From: Myoxocephalus aenaeus
Lineage: Eukaryota; Chordata; Actinopteri; Perciformes; Cottidae
Length of the DNA stretch: 64,000 bases
Direction of reading: 5' to 3'
NCBI GenBank assembly: GCA_038501785.1
Contig: JBAMJR010000031.1
Location: 15,593,501-15,657,500 of the forward strand
Part shown: positions 61,801-64,000 of the stretch, piece after piece
Layout: every line of letters starts with the position of its first letter
How positions within the stretch are numbered: the first letter of the stretch is position 1
Translations under genes and position numbers: made by a program
The notes under the pieces: generated by a model
The model's database searches: none
Told to the model about the DNA's origin: nothing
The model's input: the letters and a program-made list of their open reading frames with translations, nothing else

Positions 61801-62779
61801 AATCTACCTTTAAAATTATGTTGCTGCATTAGGAAACACATCCTTGTTCATGGTGTTGGATTTGCATATTGCTGCTCTGCACACGTACTAACCTCTAACG
61901 GGTGTCCCCTCGCTCCGTTCATCATCCCAGGACTCCCAGAGCCCCGACAGCGGGGGGCGGACCGCCGGCGGCTGCTATTGGCTGAAGGGGGCGACCTACT
62001 CCGACATCGGCACGCTGGCCTGGATGATCACGTTGAGCGACGGCCTGCACAACTTCATCGACGGCTTGGCCATCGGCGCCTCCTTCACCTCCTCCGTCTT
62101 CCAGGGCATCAGCACCTCCGTGGCCATCCTGTGCGAGGAGTTCCGCACGAGCTCGGTGAGTTCGGGAGCCGATGTCTCCAAAAGGCTGCTGCCTTGAAAA
62201 CTAACTTGAATTTCCTCCTCTTAATGTTCTCCCTTCTGCTTCCAGGAGACTTTGTGATCCTGCTGAACGCTGGCATGAGCATACAGCAGGCTCTGTTCTT
62301 TAACTTCCTGTCGGCGTGCTGCTGTTACCTGGGCATGGGCTTTGGCATCCTGGCCGGCAACAGCTTCTCCCCCAACTGGATCTTCGCCCTGGCCGGGGGA
62401 ATGTTCCTCTACATCGCTCTGGCAGACATGGTCAGTGTTGGGAGGGGGCTTCAGTTAGATTGAATGTGTGTAACTAATACCGTAAAGACGCTCTCCAGCG
62501 CACCTCAGTAAAGTAGTAACATCCCAAGTCTTAGGTGAGAAGGAGCTGAGAAGCTGTGTGCCGACTAATTTAACTTTTCTCTGAAGTTTAAAAAGTTCTT
62601 AATTTCTCCGTTGTTGGTGCTTCTCAGTTCCAGAGATGAACGAAGTGAGTCGGGAGGAAGAGGACGCCGGCGGCAGCAGCTTCCTCCTCATCTTTGCCAT
62701 CCAGAACGCCGGCCTGCTGACGGGCTTCGCCATCATGCTGGTCCTCACCATGTACTCTGGACAGATCCAGCTCGGCTAG
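46527..62779 (+). CDS. slc39a14: Zinc/iron/manganese transporter ZIP14, alternative exon 4, two frame breaks
   Basis: Coding segments: 46527-46847, 50533-50710, 53978-54147 (4A) or 55225-55394 (4B), 57227-57349, 60672-60845, 61931-62155, 62246-62430, 62628-62779. With the two missing bases counted the family frame would be about 509 residues (human 492). Features: signal peptide (residues about 1-38), extracellular N-domain with NST sites, TM1-3 from exons 4-5, cytosolic His loop GHGHSH, TM4 HNFIDGLAIG, TM5 motif, TM6-8, end MYSGQIQLG. It imports Zn, non-transferrin Fe and Mn at plasma and endosomal membranes. The frame is lost after residue 393 (62143) by one missing C and again at 62630; as written, translation ends at 62257. 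Confidence 0.93.
46848..50532 (+). other. slc39a14: slc39a14 intron after first coding exon
   Basis: A 3.7-kb intron with the inverted-repeat element at 47927-48544 and probable dispersed-repeat remnants at about 47110-47470. No further exon was recognised. Confidence 0.6.
47927..48544. mobile_element. Inverted-repeat DNA element (618 bp)
   Basis: Ends AGGGCTGTGCGGCATACC and its near-complement GGCCATACCGCACAGCCCT; the outer 12 bases match exactly. No clear target duplication or transposase frame. Probably a non-autonomous DNA transposon; superfamily not determined. Confidence 0.6.
50533..50710 (+). CDS. slc39a14: slc39a14 exon 3
   Basis: Encodes CLPADTLAVYSISEQSRL, then LRELCPTMLQQLDAGTC, the cysteine-containing ZIP14 ectodomain, and an acidic proline-rich end (EPSPRPTGAE). 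178 bases, phase 0 in and 1 out; donor GTGAGC. Confidence 0.94.
50711..53977 (+). other. slc39a14: slc39a14 intron 3 with LINE fragment
   Basis: 3.3 kb; holds the L2-type LINE fragment at about 52800-53060 and, near 53390-53450, a possible dispersed-repeat remnant (TTTTTTGGCCGGGGACCC). No exon was seen. Confidence 0.55.
52800..53060 (+). mobile_element. L2/CR1-type LINE reverse transcriptase fragment
   Basis: The plus-strand frame at 52818 reads FHCYADDTQLYGS, the conserved YADD catalytic region of reverse transcriptase. It is followed by decayed sequence with stops and indels that still resembles the downstream NF..LN..KTEVLV region. It is a dead 5'- and 3'-truncated fragment. Confidence 0.75.
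53978..54147 (+). CDS. slc39a14: slc39a14 exon 4A (alternative)
   Basis: 170 bases. Encodes VWGFSFLSVTVINTFSLT, then [20 protein letters not shown] and ILQLLPE, TM1 and TM2 of ZIP14. Same length and phases as exon 4B at 55225 and about half identical. Acceptor CCTCCAG; donor GAG|GTTTGC, weaker than average. Confidence 0.93.
55225..55394 (+). CDS. slc39a14: slc39a14 exon 4B (alternative)
   Basis: 170 bases. Encodes VWGYGILSVTLISLCSLVGA, then [20 protein letters not shown] and LFQLIPE. This is close to mammalian exon 4B, with [20 protein letters not shown]. Splicing both 4A and 4B together (340 bases) would break the frame, so they must be mutually exclusive. Acceptor GATCAG, donor GTAGTG. Confidence 0.95.
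55395..57226 (+). other. slc39a14: slc39a14 intron 4 with inverted-repeat element
   Basis: 1.8 kb. Contains the MITE-like element at 56401-56646. No other feature was recognised. Confidence 0.55.
56401..56646. mobile_element. MITE with TGTTCACACTACGAGAGAC ends
   Basis: Left end ATGTTCACACTACGAGAGAC, then TAAAGCAAC; right end the imperfect complement GTTGCTTTGTCTCTTGTAGC, then GTGAACGCAACAT. Its ends resemble the Harbinger-type MITE at 17793 (GTTCACAC core). No target duplication was identified. Confidence 0.6.
57227..57349 (+). CDS. slc39a14: slc39a14 exon 5
   Basis: Forty-one codons: AFGFNPMVDFYVSKSAVVFA, then GFYLFFFTEKVLRVLLKQKN and R. TM3 and the start of the cytosolic loop. Phase 0 both sides; donor GTGAGT. 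Confidence 0.96.
57350..60671 (+). other. slc39a14: slc39a14 intron 5
   Basis: 3.3 kb. Near 58770-58930 there is a likely dispersed repeat (ATCAGAAACCGTTTATTTGC, then GGAATGTTTACACAAACAAG). No exon was recognised. Confidence 0.55.
60672..60845 (+). CDS. slc39a14: slc39a14 exon 6, histidine loop
   Basis: Fifty-eight codons starting GHGHSHLPSKDRYSTPDG, the cytosolic His-rich metal-binding loop between TM3 and TM4, then a variable acidic stretch ending AQTPP. Phase 0; donor GTAAAG. Confidence 0.93.
60846..61930 (+). other. slc39a14: slc39a14 intron 6
   Basis: 1.1 kb, AT-rich, with an ATT-rich stretch near 60970-61010. No feature was recognised. Confidence 0.6.
61931..62155 (+). CDS. slc39a14: slc39a14 exon 7, TM4 and broken TM5 motif
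   Basis: 225 bases. Encodes YWLKGATYSDIGTLAWMI, SDGLHNFIDGLAIGASF (metal-binding TM4) and ISTSVAILCEEF, then CGC ACG AGC TCG. A single missing C at TTCCGCAC (62143-62145) changes the expected CEEFPHELG into a wrong frame. The next exon begins with bases that fit only a 226-base version. Donor GTGAGT. Confidence 0.94.
62246..62430 (+). CDS. slc39a14: slc39a14 exon 8
   Basis: In the family frame encodes GDFVILLNAGMSIQQALFFN, then CCCYLGMGFGILAGNSF, and NWIFALAGGMFLYIALADM: TM6 and TM7. In the frame arriving from exon 7 as written, it stops at TGA 62255-62257. Donor ATG|GTCAGT. Confidence 0.95.
62628..62779 (+). CDS. slc39a14: slc39a14 last coding exon, second frame break
   Basis: After acceptor TTCTCAG it begins TTC CAGAG ATG where the family has TTC CCA GAG ATG; one C is missing at 62630. 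From ATG 62636 the frame is intact: MNEVSREEEDAGGSSFLLIF, then NAGLLTGFAIMLVLTMYSG and QIQLG before TAG at 62777-62779. Confidence 0.94.
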
Positions 62780-64000
62780 CGCCGGACGCGCCGGCTTCGG
62801 ACCAGTGTGGAATTCAAACTGAGATGTGCCGGTTTAAACTGACACCCAAGAGGAGGGGAACTGTTTTGTCATCTTCTTCGCCTCTTTATCTTCCTCCCAT
62901 CCTCGTTTTCGTAGGTCAGTTTGGCTGCTGTGCGGCAGGTACGCACACACCTCCTCGATCAAAAAAACATTTGAGTAGCCGTTCATGTGAAGTTCCCTAC
63001 ATGCAGTAGATCCCGTGCCGAGCGGCAACCAGCCTTTCCCCCCCCCCCCCCGACAGCTGCTCCCTCTGACGGTCTAGAAATATCACCTGAAGCAGCGCTT
63101 GGCCTGCAGAGACAAGTTAAAAACTTTCAAATCTTTTTCTCTATTCTCCACACTGCTGATCGGCCATTTTGGCTTCTTTTTTTTTTCCTTTCCTTTTCCT
63201 TCAGTGGATGTCATTGAGCCTCAAGTGAGATTCCCTCGATACAGAGTATTTATATCACTAATCCTCTGTGTCCGCAATTCCTCAGGAGGTGGGAAAAGCA
63301 CAATCAGGTAACAGCAGCTATAATATTGACATCCTTCTTCTCCAGACTTTAACCTCCTGCCCTCTTCCTTTTTTTTTTTTTTCTTCATTACATACCAAAA
63401 AACGAATAGTTACGAACCTGAACTGGAATTTTAATTAACTTCAAACTGACTTCCAGCTGGACTTAATTGTTTGTGTGCCGATGTTGTATTTTTTTATATG
63501 TGGATAGACATGAACTCTGACTTTTGAAGACCAAATGTGGGCAGACCATTGAGAATGGTGAAGGGCTACCAGCGACGTTTGGAGAGGGCGCACTTCGTTT
63601 CCTTGTCCGCGGCTTCCAGTCAGAAATCCCTCAAGCAGCCTGGATCAGACATAAAGTCCAGGGTTTGATTTTTGTAGTTTCATGCAGATCAAAACAGATC
63701 AAAACCCTGCGTCCACAATCCTCCATGTAGTTTACCATCTGTGCCCTTCATTGATTTATCACTGAATATTTTTTTTATTCCTCCGTTTCCTTGAGCTCAA
63801 AATCCAAATCGCTGGTCTCCGCACATCCCGCAGGCTATTTCTCCCAGAATGAGCTATTCTTTTACAGCGCCGCAAAGGTTTAAGTAAGATTAATCATATA
63901 TATCTAGACACGCATCTCGCCTACTTTTCTGTGACCTTATTTATAATAATCACACATAATAATGATAGAAAAATGAAGTTATATACTGTATCTAGTTGGG
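62780..64000 (+). other. slc39a14: slc39a14 3' UTR
   Basis: Sequence downstream of the stop, continuing past the window edge. It contains a C11 run (about 63039-63050) and a T-rich stretch near 63370-63384. No obvious AATAAA was recognised before the edge, so the 3' end of the mRNA may lie outside. Confidence 0.5.

Noticed and set aside
61678..62463. A 261-residue plus-strand open frame
   Set aside because: It reads through intron 6, the wrong frame of exon 7, the next intron and exon 8. It joins exon 8 in the right frame by chance. The spliced ZIP14 model explains the conservation.
61931..62779. slc39a14 as a processed or unitary pseudogene
   Set aside because: Introns, splice sites, promoters, both alternative exons and nearly all residues are preserved. 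Two single-C losses alone are more likely consensus errors, though not proved.
1..64000. CRISPR arrays, operons or bacterial islands
   Set aside because: Tandem repeats here are simple eukaryotic microsatellites; there are no spacer-repeat arrays or bacterial gene order.

Overview
This is a 64 kb piece of a vertebrate nuclear genome, most likely a spiny-rayed (percomorph) teleost fish. Short exons with GT-AG boundaries, introns of 0.1 to 4 kb, fish-type Tc1/hAT/Harbinger elements and abundant microsatellites all point that way. No bacterial, viral or organellar gene was seen. Three protein genes explain essentially all of the coding signal, and each was rebuilt exon by exon, checking splice sites and reading phase.

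Left part (2545-27416, minus strand): ppil2, a U-box/cyclophilin protein of the spliceosome. It has 20 coding exons, 1,581 coding bases and 526 residues, with an intact frame. One intron uses a GC donor. Middle (29326-about 35535, minus strand): stambp (AMSH), the K63-specific JAMM deubiquitinase of endosomes. It has nine coding exons plus a non-coding first exon and encodes 437 residues, with the frame intact and the zinc/catalytic residues E293, H348, H350 and D361 in place. Right (about 36.5-64 kb, plus strand): slc39a14 (ZIP14), a zinc/iron/manganese importer. It has a CpG-rich promoter with first exon, a second candidate promoter with a TATA box, a third candidate untranslated exon, and eight coding positions. 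The fourth exon exists as two tandem, equal-length (170 base) alternatives, the 4A/4B pair that defines this gene in vertebrates.

The most unusual feature is in slc39a14. The last three exons lack two single C bases relative to the conserved reading frame. One lies exactly in the metal-binding EEFPHELGD motif, the other in the FPEMNE motif. As written, the frame stops after about 400 residues. This is either two consensus errors or real damage; everything around them is well conserved.

stambp and slc39a14 are divergently transcribed with about 1.1 kb between their first exons. That gap holds the 3' end of an I-clade-like LINE whose tail abuts the first stambp exon. stambp and ppil2 lie head to tail on the minus strand. 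Introns and intergenic DNA carry a frameshifted full-length Tc1-like transposon with TIRs of about 212 bp, a 541-bp internally deleted Tc1 relative, a 486-bp hAT-like element, a 288-bp Harbinger-type MITE with TAA duplications, other inverted-repeat elements, an L2-type LINE fragment and many simple repeats. No new multi-gene system was found.
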